Positions 1 through 10,684 are shown, numbered from the stretch's first letter. The stretch is DNA of 64,000 nucleotides from Colletotrichum lupini (GCF_023278565.1 NC_064677.1:7378001-7442000), one strand, 5' to 3'. Notes: generated by a model not told the origin, from the letters alone. Numbers and translations: made by a program.

Positions 1-100
1 TCCCGTCGGCGGTGAGGTCCTTGCCGACGTAGAAGGCGTAGCTAGCGGAGGCCGGCCCGGCGAGGGCCGCTATGACAACGGCAGAGCTTTGGAGCATCAT
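1..100 (-). CDS. N-terminus of a secreted protein, possible C69-family dipeptidase (cut by window edge)
   Basis: A reading frame starts at 100 on the minus strand and runs off the window after 33 codons. It begins MMLQSS and continues with a hydrophobic, Ala-rich stretch ending in ASA, a typical signal peptide with a cleavage site. The mature start, YAFYVGKDLTADG, resembles the N-terminus of fungal secreted dipeptidases of family C69, where such a motif follows signal cleavage. Only the leader and about 13 mature residues are visible, so the catalytic core cannot be checked. Secretion is well supported; the enzyme family is a guess from a short motif. Confidence 0.5.
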   Translation of the reverse strand, partial: MMLQSSAVVIAALAGPASASYAFYVGKDLTADG

Positions 101-1110
101 CTTTGCCTGTGATTAGCGAAGATGGCTCTGAGCGAGTTGGTTGAGGTGGACAAGAAAGAGGAACTGTCAAAAAAGAGGAACACAGCCCCTCATCAAGAGG
201 GACTCTTCTCCTCACCCCTCGCTAGAGTCATTTTTCGGCAATGATGTCAAATGGAAGCCTCCGATGTTGACTTCGGAGTCGTGTTACCCCACACCGAAAT
301 TTCCGGTATCGCTAGCGGTGAAGATAACGGGTGCGCCAAGAACCGTCATTCTGCGCGGTAAACACACTTAAATGACAATGATAAGTGAACGACTGACAAG
401 GATCATCTTGTCTCCCTGGAAATGACCCCATGGGTTTGCAGACGCGGTCCCTTGTTCCTGGGGAAATAATGGTTAGAATTACTACGTACCGCAATTCGAC
501 TCAATCGTTGATTGACTCGGGTAAATAAGCGACTAAAGTTGCCCCATTGGAGAACATTCCTGCAAGTCATGCTCCAATAGACTCGGACTATGATTCCGCA
601 TGCACACTCTCCATCCACATGTTGTGGAAGTTGTCTCTCAGCATGTCTTCGGACCTGATTGGCTATGAGTTGGACGTTACCCAGCTGATTTCTATTTTTT
701 CACAAACTTCTCAATACGTTTACAACCTAGGGGCCCCCCATATTTCTAGTCAATATCTAGCAACGATCCAGCAAAGGATGACAACGGCGGCGAAGTTATC
801 AAGGTCTTGTCACCGCGGTCTTTCCAATTGGAGTTTCGACCTATGGAGCGAGAAAAGACTTCGATGTTCAAGTTGCGAATTCAAAGTCATTGATACACCC
901 ATCTTCGATTAGCCCTGTAGTCACCTGTGGGGACTGCCGGACTACTCGCGTATTTTCCAATTTCCAGGTTCCAATGCTCTTCCCACGGGAGTTGTATATC
1001 CTCTCGAAGGGATCTAGGTATACTATTCGCGATAGGAAGCATCTCACCTCGCGCTGATAGTCTATAAACACTAGTGTCATCTTCTAAAGGAGCCCGAACA
1101 GGTTGCTTTC
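101..1110. other. Intergenic, no gene seen
   Basis: Upstream region of the partial secreted gene and downstream region of the membrane-protein gene. Short open frames on both strands overlap each other, have no recognisable domain and no coherent splice structure. No RNA gene or repeat was seen. Confidence 0.5.
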
Positions 1111-2770
1111 CTACTCCCTTAATATCGTTTCTCTGCTCTCGCTCCAATCCATCGTCCTTTTTGGGACCGCCTCGGAGCCGTTCCTAGTCGAGCTAAAATC
1201 TTGTAGTGACTGATAAGCACCAATTCTAGCCTGGCAGCCCTGACAATACATAGCCTCCGTATTTCCTCTCGATACCATCCCATCAGCAATCCACGTCAGT
1301 ATTTTCCAAGCTGCTTGGAGAAAAAGGAGGTCCGCAAGCAGGATTGAAAACAACATGGCACCACCGTTCTTCTGTTGAGGAACAGAGCAAAGGTATTGGC
1401 TGACAATGGTAGCGTTGCTGCAACCCAGGGGTCCCATCATAGGCTGGAACTTATCGTAGCTATCCCGGAGCGTCACCAGGCTGCTATTCGTGTCATTCGA
1501 TCTGGGGGCAGGAATTTGGTTGTATCGGTCTGACCCGTATAGTTGTGATCTGGAGCCGTTCAAAATCCGTCCGGGATCCCGGTTGTGATCGTCTGGTGCC
1601 AGGATTGCATACCGGAGCCCACGATCGTCCAGAAGGAGGTTCGGTGCCTGGCAGTTGCCTAAGTCTAGGGAAAGTAGAGAGAAGAGAATCTTTGAGGAGT
1701 GAAGCCCTTCTGTCAATGCTGGAGATCCGTACCACTGCTAATATTAGCTAAAATGTCTTCTCTCGATGGAAATTGCCTCCAAGTCCTAAAAGAAAAGGAT
1801 TGACATACATCAGAATTGTAATCTTTGAGGCTTTTATCCATGTTCTTGTTGAGAATCGAGGAGTCCGTGTTTGCTAACCACCAGTAGAGGTCAAAAAACT
1901 GATCGGTGTAGATGCTAAATCAAGAAGTGAGCAAACGTGAGTTAGACAGATGAGCCATAGTGACCTACTATTCTCCTGGCTTGGGAGTGTAAGTAAATCC
2001 GCTACGGACGACATAGTTGTCGGAGCCATATATGTTCGTCATGTTTGCTGCAACTGTCATTACACCGCTCCAATATGCATTGAGCAGTCTGGTCCCCCAC
2101 CACACGCTTGCGTGCGTTCCAGGATCATCTTCGATCACGTAGCTATAGGTATGATCCCCTCCACTATTTTCCTCAGTAACGAGCGTTATTATCACGGGAC
2201 CGTCATCTGTCACAACAGTGCAGTCGACAGTTGCCTCCATTGTAGACTCCCCGTATGACAGCCACCATGAAGGAGCAGGCGGCACCGCCGTATCACTCTT
2301 CTTCATCTTCAGAACTATGCTTTTAGGTGAACAGCTTTCAAGAGTATTGTTTTTGTAATTCAAGCTCGACAATGAGTTCGTTCTTGAGTCCGAAATGGCC
2401 TTGATAATGTACCTAAAGCCCAGGTTTGAGGTGAAAAAGGAGTCGCCGATTGTAAACAGACGCGGTTGGCACTCTGCTTTTACATCGCTCCTCCAATTGA
2501 ACGGAATCTTTCTGAACCATCTGGGATCACAATCTTAGCGTGATAATAATTACTGGCTACCGTTGCGCCGCCGACGTACTGTGCGTTTGAAAGGGCTTCG
2601 GTGCCATTGGGATCAGATGTATATAGAGGCTTCAAGTAGTATCCGTTTGCGCTCAGGTTTATTAAAGAGAGCAACACGGCGAGAATGACACCGCCAACCA
2701 GAACGACAGGCGTGAACCAGCGAAAAGGATACGGCTTGGAGATCGAGTACGAGAACCACGACCGATGCAT
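1111..2770 (-). CDS. Fungal two-helix membrane protein, function unknown (488 aa)
   Basis: Four exons join in phase: 2770-2580, 2511-1969, 1914-1809 and 1737-1111. The introns are 68, 54 and 71 nt, with GTACGT, GTAGGT and GTATGT donors; two have clear branch sites (GCTAAG, CTAAC). The start at 2770 gives MHRSWFSYSISKPYPFRWF, directly followed by a transmembrane segment (PVVLVGGVILAVLLSLINL). A long extracellular or lumenal region of about 330 residues carries several N-x-S/T sites and scattered cysteines. A second hydrophobic segment (AMLFSILLADLLFLQAAW) lies about 110 residues from the C-terminus. I recognise the layout as a fungal family of uncharacterised membrane proteins common in plant-associated ascomycetes. 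No enzymatic motif is visible. A start about 34 codons upstream (2872) is open but lacks similar character. Confidence 0.75.
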
Positions 2771-3633
2771 CTTATTATTCGGACGCCGATAGCATTGCTG
2801 ATTCCTTATCAAGTGATGGCTGTTGGCTTCAAAGCAGGCGATGATGTGTTTGGTCTGAACGGTGTTCGACAATCAGATGACCTTGATTTCTAGAAGTCGA
2901 TCATCTACGTGCTGCCATGCAGTCTAAGGTAAGCCGGGGGCGCTTGAACTTATACTCTGCTGCTTACTATGATGTCACGAATCCTGAAGGGTAGCGGGAC
3001 TCTCTGATTGGCGATGTAGACCAAGGCGAGACATTGAATTTAGGTATCAGTGGTTTCGCAACAGTGAACGAACCATGCCTTTCGCTGTAATCGCCGCTAA
3101 TCTTCACCAATCGGGAGAGTCAGTCGTAGGATTCAGGATCGGTACTTTCGCTTGATAGTGTCCTAAATTTGGCTCTACTTGCAGACCCCTGAAATCCTAC
3201 GTGACTGCCTAGACAGTAGCGTCTTATTTGCGTCTTAGGTGCACACAGTGCCCATGTATCACGCAGGCCTAATTGCGCTCACTCAAATCCAACCCAGCTG
3301 CGTATCAATAGACTTCGTTCGCGTACCTTTAGCGACGAGGAGCTTTACCTTTGGTCTATGGCCTGACTGGAATTCTAGGCTTGCCAGGTGCGACCGTTCA
3401 ATACAGGCTGCCAGCATCGAGCAATCTAAGCACAACCTGCCTGGGGGTCGACATATTGATCCAGGTATATCCGGTATGAGGCGATGGCGTGCAGGACGAT
3501 ATGCTTGGGATGTCATAGTTTCATAGATCACGTGTGGATATTATAGCTTAGGTAGGCGGTTCCAGTCATACGTGGTGTCCATACTGCAACTTCCTAGTAA
3601 CAATCAGTTGCATTGAAAGGGATATATTGATAT
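2771..3633. other. Intergenic, no gene seen
   Basis: About 860 bp between the promoter side of the membrane-protein gene and the 3' end of the small secreted gene. Open frames on both strands around 3239-3531 overlap in antisense and show no domain or signal peptide. Confidence 0.45.
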
Positions 3634-3967
3634 TTACACCACTTCGCTAGCAAAATCTATCAAGGAGCGCATTGGCAGTTGCTTCACGTCATTATCAGCA
3701 AGGTGAAGTCATACGTGGAAGAGCAAGACTTTGACTCACCAAACAGTTGAGGTCAACTGGGTGCACTGCTTGTATTGCAGCTCAGGGTTGGTACACTGCG
3801 GAAGCAACAGTCAGCTCGCTGAATCTATTGACTTGAACCCCTATTTAGGAAGGTAAACTGACGACCAGTTTGTCGCGGACACTGGGGCAAGGGTCAACAG
3901 GCGCAGGAGGCGGCCTGGCCAACGCAGCACCGAAGACTGCAAAGAAAACGAAGGCGGAGAGCTGCAT
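3634..3967 (-). CDS. Small secreted cysteine-containing protein (57 aa, three exons)
   Basis: The start at 3967 gives MQLSAFVFFAVFGAALARP, a clear signal peptide, followed by a short Pro-rich mature part. Read without splicing the frame stops after 40 codons. Three exons join in phase: 3967-3863, 3795-3740 and 3646-3634. Introns are 67 nt (GTCAGT donor, GCTGAC branch, CGCAG acceptor) and 93 nt (GTGAGT donor, GCTAG acceptor). The spliced mature peptide of about 40 residues gains four cysteines (PC, LVC, KQC, TVC), two predicted disulfides, and ends at TAA. This is the usual make-up of a fungal secreted effector candidate, but no family is recognised. The terminal four-codon exon is the weakest part; reading through the second intron would stop within two codons of the donor, changing only the last residues. 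Confidence 0.45.
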
Positions 3968-4511
3968 TTTGGCGTAGTAATTGAGAACGGGCGAGACTTG
4001 GAACTGGACTGTTCTGCCTATGATAAGTCGAGGAATTCTGGAACTTTTTATACGGACGAGTTGACTCGCTGTGAGCGAGACAATCAGGCCTGGCGAAGGA
4101 ATTAGTACAGCTTCGGCAAGCAGTTCCGGGTCGGTGTTCCTTACAGGTCCGATGCAATATAGCAAACTTCGCTTCCTTCTAGTCTAAACTCTGTTTTGGT
4201 AAATTCAGTATACAGGTGCTTCGATACGGGGAACTTTTGCCGGCTTTAGACAAGTGAATGACTCAAGATTTCGTGACTGATCATGCCGAATCGCAACAAA
4301 TTGACAACCGGCCCCGACCGCTCGCAAGTGAAGGACGCATTTCGAGCACTTTGAGTTTAAGAAACTCCCCAGAACCAAGATCATTGCGGCGTTGTGTCCC
4401 GAACCCGTAAGTGATAAGCTTTGCCGCTGACCTGGTCGGGAGTGCATATAGAACCTCCTGCCGCTTTGGATCATAGGAACATCTGGAACATAGGGGTGGA
4501 ATGCATCTTAG
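3968..4511. other. Intergenic, no gene seen
   Basis: Promoter side of the small secreted gene, up to the MITE. A 89-codon minus-strand frame at 4205-4474 has no domain, signal peptide or splice support. Confidence 0.4.
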
Positions 4512-4515
4512 GGGG

Positions 4516-4599
4516 ACGGCTATTCCGCACCCACATGAAGGCTATCCCGCACCCATACTAGGCCCAATTAAGCAAATAATGGGCTACACGTGACTGCAC
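4516..4599 (+). repeat. Left terminal inverted repeat of the MITE
   Basis: 84 bp, identical to the reverse complement of 4996-5079. Confidence 0.9.
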
Positions 4600-4665
4600 C
4601 GCCGCAGCAGCCACATTTGACCCGGAATTTCTATCATTCCGGCAGTTTCGAGAGGATTGGAAGGC

Positions 4666-4740
4666 GCACCTTCCACTGCTGCACCTTCCACTGCTGCACC
4701 TTCCACCGCTGCACCTTCCACTGCCTGCTGCACCTTCCAC
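4666..4740. repeat. 15-bp tandem repeat inside the MITE
   Basis: About five copies of GCACCTTCCACTGCT. The third copy has one substitution and the fourth carries a 4-bp insertion. Confidence 0.85.
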
Positions 4741-4995
4741 TTTGCCCTCTTTTATAATGCCGCCTATGCGCGCTTTTCGGAGTCAGAACCACGACTTCAG
4801 AAGCCAGTCTTTGCTCAGGGGAAATACTTCTCTAGAGCTTATATTTTGGTGCTCAAAAAGGTACCTATCCTGCTTTAAAAGTAACTAAAAAAGGAAGTAT
4901 TGGATAGAAAAGACGCGTCGAAACAGGAACAACAGGAAGGCGCGCCCTGGCCTAACGTGTGACTGCTTTTTGGCAGTATAGTCACGTGTAGTCAC

Positions 4996-5079
4996 GTGCA
5001 GTCACGTGTAGCCCATTATTTGCTTAATTGGGCCTAGTATGGGTGCGGGATAGCCTTCATGTGGGTGCGGAATAGCCGT
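4996..5079 (-). repeat. Right terminal inverted repeat of the MITE
   Basis: Reverse complement of 4516-4599. Just at and inside its inner end, CACGTG recurs three times with 10-bp spacing (4983, 4993, 5003). Confidence 0.9.
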
Positions 5080-5091
5080 ACTCCATCTTAG

Positions 5092-5646
5092 ACCTTGCAA
5101 AGGGCCAATCTAGTTTAGGCGTTTGCTTGCTGAAGCTGTTTCCACAGGTCAGCGGTTTCCTAAGGTTGAACATAGCAGTATAGTCGGTGTCGGTCAGCGG
5201 AACTTGGAACTCTCACCGAGCATTAGCCAGCGAAGCGGGTGCTGTGTTTGAATTGCGGCGAGTTGATGACATAATTTAGTCCGATTAAGTCCGTTAAACG
5301 AGCGGCCATGTTCATCCCACTGGAACGCAATTAATTTGGGTTTGGTCAAAAGATTTATTGAGGCCTAGTGGCCGGGTATCATAACATCCCACCGAATCCC
5401 GCTACTTTAAGGACTCGAGAAATATCTAAGGACTCGAGAAATCACTCGAGAGGGTCTGCCGGTAATGGATAGCTCAGAAATGTCTGATTACAGGAGAAAT
5501 CTGGTTATCAGGTCGCAGGCCATGGTGCATGACCTCTGAGCCAGGCCGGTCCGGCTCTTGAGAACGCCTCGAAGGCACAGAGCCGAGTTGAACTTCGTCA
5601 GTCTTCGCAAGGGCAGCAAAACGCATCTCCAAGGACTTTCAGAGTA
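5092..5646. other. Intergenic; one short direct repeat
   Basis: No gene seen. A near-tandem pair of AAGGACTCGAGAAAT occurs around 5409 and 5428. The right part is the 3' flank of POP7. Confidence 0.5.
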
Positions 5647-6255
5647 TCACCGAAGCCTCACAGTAACTTCGAGGCAGCTGATCTTCCTTACACGACTCTC
5701 CTCACCGAATCCCTCATCCTCTTCTTCGAGCACCACATCATCGACTGTACCCACGGTCTTGGTCCTCACCTCGACCTCGCAGTCGCTCTGCTCTGTAAAC
5801 CAAGCTGCGATGCTGAGGACCTTCTCAATTGCTCTGCCTGTGCCGAGCACGATAGCCTCTCCATTCCCTCCTTTGGTGCCGTTGTCGCGATGGAGCAGGT
5901 CGATGCGCTGGTTGAGGTTCATGCCCCTCGTCGACGGCGCGTTGCCTTTGAGAGACTTGTCCAGTTGCTTGCGGACACGTGAGACTGCTGACATGAATGG
6001 TGTCGACGCTGACACGTAGATGAGTTGTGATTTTGATGAGTTGGGTTGTTGACGGCGAGGCAAGGCACGCTTTTGAATTTTGGAGCCTGAAATTGGGTTA
6101 GGCGAAGACTCATCCGACGGGGAAACTAGGTTTGGAGTGGCTGGCTTACCTTCAGGCAGCCGAGGCAACTTGTTCATAGTGGAAGACGACTGTCTTGTAG
6201 AGGATGAATTATCTCTGCCAGCCTGGCCTTGTGTTGTTGACCGAGTCGGCGCCAT
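5647..6255 (-). CDS. POP7: RNase P/MRP subunit Pop7 (Rpp20), Alba-fold RNA-binding protein
   Basis: The core reads SQLIYVSASTPFMSAVSRV, then GMNLNQRIDLLH, LGTGRAIEKVLSIAAWF and VRTKTVGTVDDVV. This is the signature of Pop7/Rpp20, an Alba-like protein that pairs with Pop6 on the RNA of RNase P and RNase MRP for tRNA 5' and rRNA processing. Two exons are proposed: 6255-6150 and 6086-5647, with a 63-nt intron (GTAAGC donor, CTAAC branch, TTTCAG acceptor). The intron length is a multiple of three, so the unspliced frame is also open. Splicing removes a 21-residue segment absent from the conserved core and gives 181 aa instead of 202. The C-terminus has an acidic run before the last conserved strand (VRKISCLEVTVRL). 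It is divergently transcribed from RAV2, with about 500 bp between starts. Confidence 0.88.
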   Translation of the reverse strand: MAPTRSTTQGQAGRDNSSSTRQSSSTMNKLPRLPEGKPATPNLVSPSDESSPNPISGSKIQKRALPRRQQPNSSKSQLIYVSASTPFMSAVSRVRKQLDKSLKGNAPSTRGMNLNQRIDLLHRDNGTKGGNGEAIVLGTGRAIEKVLSIAAWFTEQSDCEVEVRTKTVGTVDDVVLEEEDEGFGEESRVRKISCLEVTVRLR

Positions 6256-6754
6256 GCTAGGCCAGGCAGCTGCGTGGGTGTGAGTGAGTCTGAGACTTGA
6301 AATCCTTTCTGCCTTGACGGTTTGCGGATCTCGATGGCGTGTATGAGGTTCAAAAGGGTCTCGTCAGATCAGAGTGAATAGGAGTTCTCTGAGTTTACCT
6401 AGCTGTGTGGCTCTAAGATACGCCGGCCTGGAATGTTCAACATCGAAAAAGATGCTGAACCGTCCCCCGGATAAGAAAAGTGCATGGAGTGGGCCCAGAC
6501 TCCGTCTGCAGCGGCGGGGCAGGCGCACCTTCCTCCGCTAAATCGGTTCGGCCCCCACTTAAGAAGGCACCGCGCACCGACCACCCTGGTCCAAAGCCTC
6601 CCGCGATGACGAGATGCCCTCTAGAGCTTCAAACTGTCCACCATGAGCTAATCGAATAACACCAATCGCCCTGTTGCGGCTGCCTACGAACTGTTTTACC
6701 AGACAAGTCAAGTCTCACGAGCTGTCGAAGCGGAAGCGAACCTGAGTTGACAGC
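6256..6754. promoter_or_regulatory. Bidirectional promoter region POP7 / RAV2
   Basis: 499 bp between two divergent start codons. No convincing open frame. No specific binding site could be assigned. Confidence 0.45.
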
Positions 6755-7911
6755 ATGTCAATAGCAATCTGGCCTCCGGTATCCCCAGAGGAGCTGATAA
6801 AAGGGAAACAGGAATGCCTCGTACGTACCCTCGCCGTCTCTGCTTGCCCCGCGTCGAACCCCTAATCATTGGATCCCAATCTCGGAAGACACAATGCTAA
6901 TCAGACCCGACAAACTCTCACAGGCCCGCGAGCTAGAATGGATCGTCGTAGAAACACACGCGATCCTTAAGGACATCCGCCACGGCCTCCAGGACTGCTA
7001 CGCTCTTCTGGCGCCCATCGACCCGGGAAGCACCCTCGTCATGAGCACGCAGCGTAACGAGCGCGTAAAGGGAACAGTGACCCGGGTCGGCACGCGGATA
7101 ATCAAAGGCGTAGGTCTATTCTCTGCCGACTACCTCTCTCTTTCGCAACTACGAATCCGCGGCTGACACCTTCAAGACAATCCATCTCCAGCTCAAAACC
7201 CTCCCAACGCAGACGTTGAACCTCGACGCCTCGCACCCAGTCCACATCGCGGCTCTCGAAACAATCCACACACACCTAACAGAATGCCTCGACCTTCTCT
7301 CCCTCACAGACACACCGAGCCCTTCCAATAACCCTTCTCAGCTCGCCGCCCAGCTGCGCATCATCGCCGCCTCCCTCAACGAGTCCTCCTCTCTCCTCAA
7401 GGGCCCGGCCCTGAACGAAGTCGATCACAGCTGGCAGACCGACTCCTGTCCGCCCGTCCACTTTAGCCCAACCCTCGGGCCAAATATCAGCGTTCACCTA
7501 GGCCTCCAAGAATCGAGTCTGGTCCTCTGGTTGCGCGCTCTCGAACCCGTTGATTCGCCGGTACACTTCGGCACCAAGCTCGGTCTAGCCTTGGGAACGG
7601 TCCGAAGACTGGAACACGACGAGATGGACCGCCCTTTCCGGTTCACGTATAGCACCGTTACGGATGGCGGGCTGAAGCACAGGCATGGCACGGCGCATCC
7701 GAGGAGCAGCGGAAGCAGCCCCAGCGGGCTGGGTACACCCTCCAGTAATGGAGAAGCTACGGAGGTCTTTGTGAGGGAGAAGGTGCGGGTTGAGAGTCTG
7801 CCAGATCCCAATCTCATGTCTCTGTCTGCAAAGTTGGTTGCCTTGGGTCACACGCTGGCCAGTGCTAGGAGAAATCTAGCAGCCGTCATGGGTGAGGAGT
7901 TCGACGAGTGA
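6755..7911 (+). CDS. RAV2: Rogdi/Rav2 family protein, RAVE complex subunit
   Basis: Three exons join in phase: 6755-6820, 6924-7109 and 7177-7911 (328 aa). The first exon encodes MSIAIWPPVSPEELIKGKQE and ends at a GTACGT donor. The acceptor CTCACAG leads into ARELEWIVVETHAILKDI and then GLQDCYALLAPIDPGSTLV, hallmarks of the Rogdi leucine-zipper family, whose yeast member Rav2 helps the RAVE complex reassemble the vacuolar V-ATPase. Intron 2 is 67 nt and ends in AAG rather than CAG/TAG, but joining there restores the family pattern KGTIHLQLKTLP. A downstream ATG at 6894 sits inside intron 1 and would give a wrong N-terminus. The C-terminal half has a Ser/Gly-rich linker at about residues 248-265. 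Convergent with the NIPSNAP gene. Confidence 0.88.
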
Positions 7912-8315
7912 AGCAATCTGTAAATGTAGTTATATACCCAGGAGTTCGGCAGGCTAAGTTGGCATGTCTTTGGCAAGGTTACTGTCTTCAAATTCCTATG
8001 TGCTGGTCTTGTTTACCAGGATTCTGTACACATACAAGTCGCCAAATGGGAGCCTTATTCCATGATCAAACCAAGCCATCTGTCTTCCTAAAGCTGGAAA
8101 ACGTAATCCCTAAAGCAGTTCATCCCTAGTTGCCTTCGCTGGCCTCACACACGCTGGACCAGGATGATTCCTCACATCGGTCAGCGTACCCAGTGTGTTG
8201 GCCTCGTTGGCATCGACAAATGAAAGCTGATATGGGCGATATGTAGAAGCATGCGATGCCACGCATAGCAGAAACGCGGCCGAGCTGAGTAAGAGTCCAA
8301 AAAACCCCCCCACGA
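7912..8315. other. Convergent 3' flanks of RAV2 and the NIPSNAP gene
   Basis: No gene seen. Both neighbours end towards this stretch; it should hold both transcription ends. Confidence 0.5.
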
Positions 8316-9449
8316 TTACGCCACAGGAGACCAGGGCATCGGGATCAGGATTCTCGACTTCATGCTCTGAATAAGAGGCACAGTCTTGTGGACAGTCTCG
8401 CTCCAGCCCTCGACGCTCCAGCTCTTCTCGCGGCGGATCTTTCGCTCCTCGAGGTTGGCGAACTGCCATAAGTGGTGAACGGTGTTCAGGTCTCCTATCT
8501 GCACAAACCAAGCGCCGACACCCTCCATGACTTCGCGTCTCGCCTTGAGGCCGCGTCTCCAGTGGGTCTCCCACTCGAGGAGGTTGCCGGGGTGGAGAGT
8601 GTATGATCGCAGCTCGAAGATGCCGCCAAGCTGGCGGGGAGGCGTGGTGGGCCAGAAGGAGAACTCCTGCATGAGGGATGTCTTCTTCGAGGTGATGAGG
8701 CTCTTAAGCTTCTTATCGAACTCGGCGAATTCGGGGTGCGAGCCAATGTTGTGGATTGACTCGTGGTAACCCTGGTAGCGCTGGTACTCCCAAATATGGA
8801 CTGTGACCCTAATATTAGCATCATGTGGTTTCGCTTCAGCATGGGTTGTTTTTTCTCGGCAAGGTAACATACCAAACGTATCACAGTCTCCAACTTCGGT
8901 TCTCCAGCTTCCAACTAGATGGACCTTATTCTCGGGCATGGAAGCCATGCGCGGGTACCAGCTGCCGACAAGCTTGGTGTACTCCTCCACCTTGTCGGGC
9001 TTGACCTCGTGCTGGACGATCGAGTGGACGTACTTGCCTCGGGCAAGGACCTGACTGAAGCTCGCCTCGAGCTGAGCATCGAGTTCGCGACCTTCCTTTG
9101 TGCCGTAGATGAGGTTGGTCAAGGGGCCAGCCTTGCGCGAAGGCTCCTGGGTGGCCTCGGCCTTCTGTCCTGAAGTAGCACTCACGGATGAGTCCTGGGC
9201 GGGCTCAGAGGAGGAGGCAGGGGAGGAGGAGGATTGAGTATACGCACTTGCTTCCCGCTGTTTCTGCTGCTCGACCAACTGCTCTCGGAACTGCTTCGAT
9301 TTGTCGTTGAAGGAGGCGACGCTCTTGGGCGCGGCGCTGACGTCGGCCATGGAGGGCACCTTGAGCTGCTGGCTCGTGGAGCTGAAAGCTCGCAGCGCGG
9401 AACGCGGGGTCGCCGCGCCGGCTGCTCGCACCAATCGCTGGCTCAGCAT
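8316..9449 (-). CDS. NIPSNAP-family mitochondrial protein
   Basis: Exons 9449-8873 and 8800-8316 (353 aa) flank a 72-nt intron with GTATGT donor and GGTCACAG acceptor; the join gives DTFVHIWEYQRYQGYH, the conserved NIPSNAP core. The chosen start MLSQRLVRAAGAATPRSALR opens an Arg- and Ser-rich presequence (RAFSSTSQQ), which predicts mitochondrial import. The open frame continues upstream to 9590, but that stretch lacks this character. A Ser/Gln-rich linker (about residues 70-110) precedes two ferredoxin-like alpha+beta domains: one around SIVQHEVKPDKVEEYTKL, the second around FELRSYTLHPGNLLEWE. NIPSNAP proteins are mitochondrial matrix or membrane-associated factors without a settled biochemical activity. 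It diverges from ATP18, another mitochondrial gene. Confidence 0.88.
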   Translation of the reverse strand: MLSQRLVRAAGAATPRSALRAFSSTSQQLKVPSMADVSAAPKSVASFNDKSKQFREQLVEQQKQREASAYTQSSSSPASSSEPAQDSSVSATSGQKAEATQEPSRKAGPLTNLIYGTKEGRELDAQLEASFSQVLARGKYVHSIVQHEVKPDKVEEYTKLVGSWYPRMASMPENKVHLVGSWRTEVGDCDTFGMLPCREKTTHAEAKPHDANIRVTVHIWEYQRYQGYHESIHNIGSHPEFAEFDKKLKSLITSKKTSLMQEFSFWPTTPPRQLGGIFELRSYTLHPGNLLEWETHWRRGLKARREVMEGVGAWFVQIGDLNTVHHLWQFANLEERKIRREKSWSVEGWSETVHKTVPLIQSMKSRILIPMPWSPVA

Positions 9450-10684
9450 CTTTGCCTTTGGTGGTTTGGGGAGGGGATTGGGCAAAGAAAGGATGTTTTT
9501 GGAGAAGGTAGGTGAGATGAGGAGGTATATGGTGACCAAGAGGTGTCGTTTCTTCTTCTGCTTGAGCCAAGGGACGTTTTGTCTACTCAAACAAAGGTGA
9601 CAAAACGTGCTCTTTGTTCAGCAAGAACAAGCCTCTGGTACGGGATGTGAAGGAGGAAGGAGAGCGAATTCGATACGTCTCGATCGGCAAGAAGCAGGAA
9701 GCACCCGAGAGCAGGGATTTATCACAGGACGGGAAGCAAGTCGGCGTGCAGAAAGGGCGTTTGGAGGCGGCGGCGGACGGACGGTTAGGTTGGTACGCTG
9801 GTTTGTGGTGGTAGTAGCAACCTATGCAAAGGTAGCGGTTAGGTGTCAAGGTGGTGGTGGTGGTCTCGCCCGTGCTTGAAATGGCAGTCTAGGCAAATGG
9901 GATGGATATAATTGGATGAGTTGAGGAGGAGGTCGGGCTACAACCGTGCAACAATGGTGTGTGTCTCTCGTTCTCTGCAGATTCCCCCGCACTTTCTGGT
10001 AAAGTGAAGGCGGTAGTAGTAGAGGAGTGAAAGGAGAGAGCTTCAGGAGGAGGAGGAGGTGTGTGTGTGTGGCAGGGACAAGATGAATGTGACACAAGGG
10101 AGGAGATGTTTGGCTTGCTACACTACGAGTTCGGGGTCTGGCACCACCACCACGCCAATTCCTAGGTCCCAAGTCCAACTCAGCCCCCAGAACCTGGGGA
10201 AAGCTCTCGCCGCGGCCTGCCACGGCACGGGGGAACGGGTTGCGGGTGAGCGAACCTGGAAGCTGAAGCTTGCTAAGGTCACGGGTGGGTACGTAGGTAT
10301 CACCTCCAAATGCGCCCAGATGCGGAGAAGCGTCGAATGATGTCACATGAGAACCGGGGTAGAAGGGGGTGGATCCGACCTTGAGGAGACAAACGGAAGA
10401 TCATTGCTGCGGTAATCCGATTATGCTCTTTTCTCGTGACAACCTGAAAGTAACAGGCCCGTGCCCGGAAAAGACCAGAAACGGACGATACTCCACTATT
10501 TCGCATCTGTCGCGGCTGTGGCCTCAGGCCACACTTTGCTCGGCTACGGGTCCAGCCGCCGAAACCGAAAGCTCAATCGGAGGAAAAAGGCTCGTTTTGA
10601 TAGCTTCACATCGAACCTCCGAATACCGCCCGCCATCTAGACCCCTTCAATTTCTCCCCTGCAACCCACATCACAACCGTCAAG
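9450..10684. promoter_or_regulatory. Bidirectional intergenic region NIPSNAP / ATP18, low-complexity rich
   Basis: 1.2 kb between divergent starts of two mitochondrial-protein genes. The plus strand is rich in purine runs (GGAGGAGGAGG, GTGTGTGTGTG near 10050), and long open frames such as 9846-10346 are low-complexity by-products. No motif could be assigned. Confidence 0.4.

Larger units (their letters stand above)
4512..5083. mobile_element. 572-bp MITE with 84-bp perfect terminal inverted repeats and 8-bp target duplication
   Basis: The segments 4516-4599 and 4996-5079 are exact inverted copies of each other (84 bp; outer end ACGGCTATTCCGCACC). Direct copies of CATCTTAG lie at 4504-4511 and 5084-5091, a plausible 8-bp target-site duplication that sets the ends at 4512 and 5083 with four outer bases imperfectly paired. 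The interior is only about 400 bp, with a short tandem array and no transposase. Long inverted repeats and an 8-bp duplication are characteristic of non-autonomous Mutator-like (MULE) elements, with hAT as the alternative. The sequence shows no RIP signature, and the inverted repeats contain subrepeats (GGCTATTCCGC / GGCTATCCCGC). Confidence 0.85.

Noticed and set aside
547..912. 121-codon plus-strand frame
   Set aside because: No domain, signal peptide or splice context; overlapped by antisense frames of similar quality.
3239..3531. Overlapping sense and antisense frames of 82-95 codons
   Set aside because: Mutual antisense shadows without family likeness.
4205..4474. 89-codon minus-strand frame
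   Set aside because: Composition unlike neighbours and no support from splicing or domains.
9846..10346. 166-codon minus-strand frame
   Set aside because: Pro/His/Leu low-complexity translation of a purine/pyrimidine-rich promoter region; no domain.
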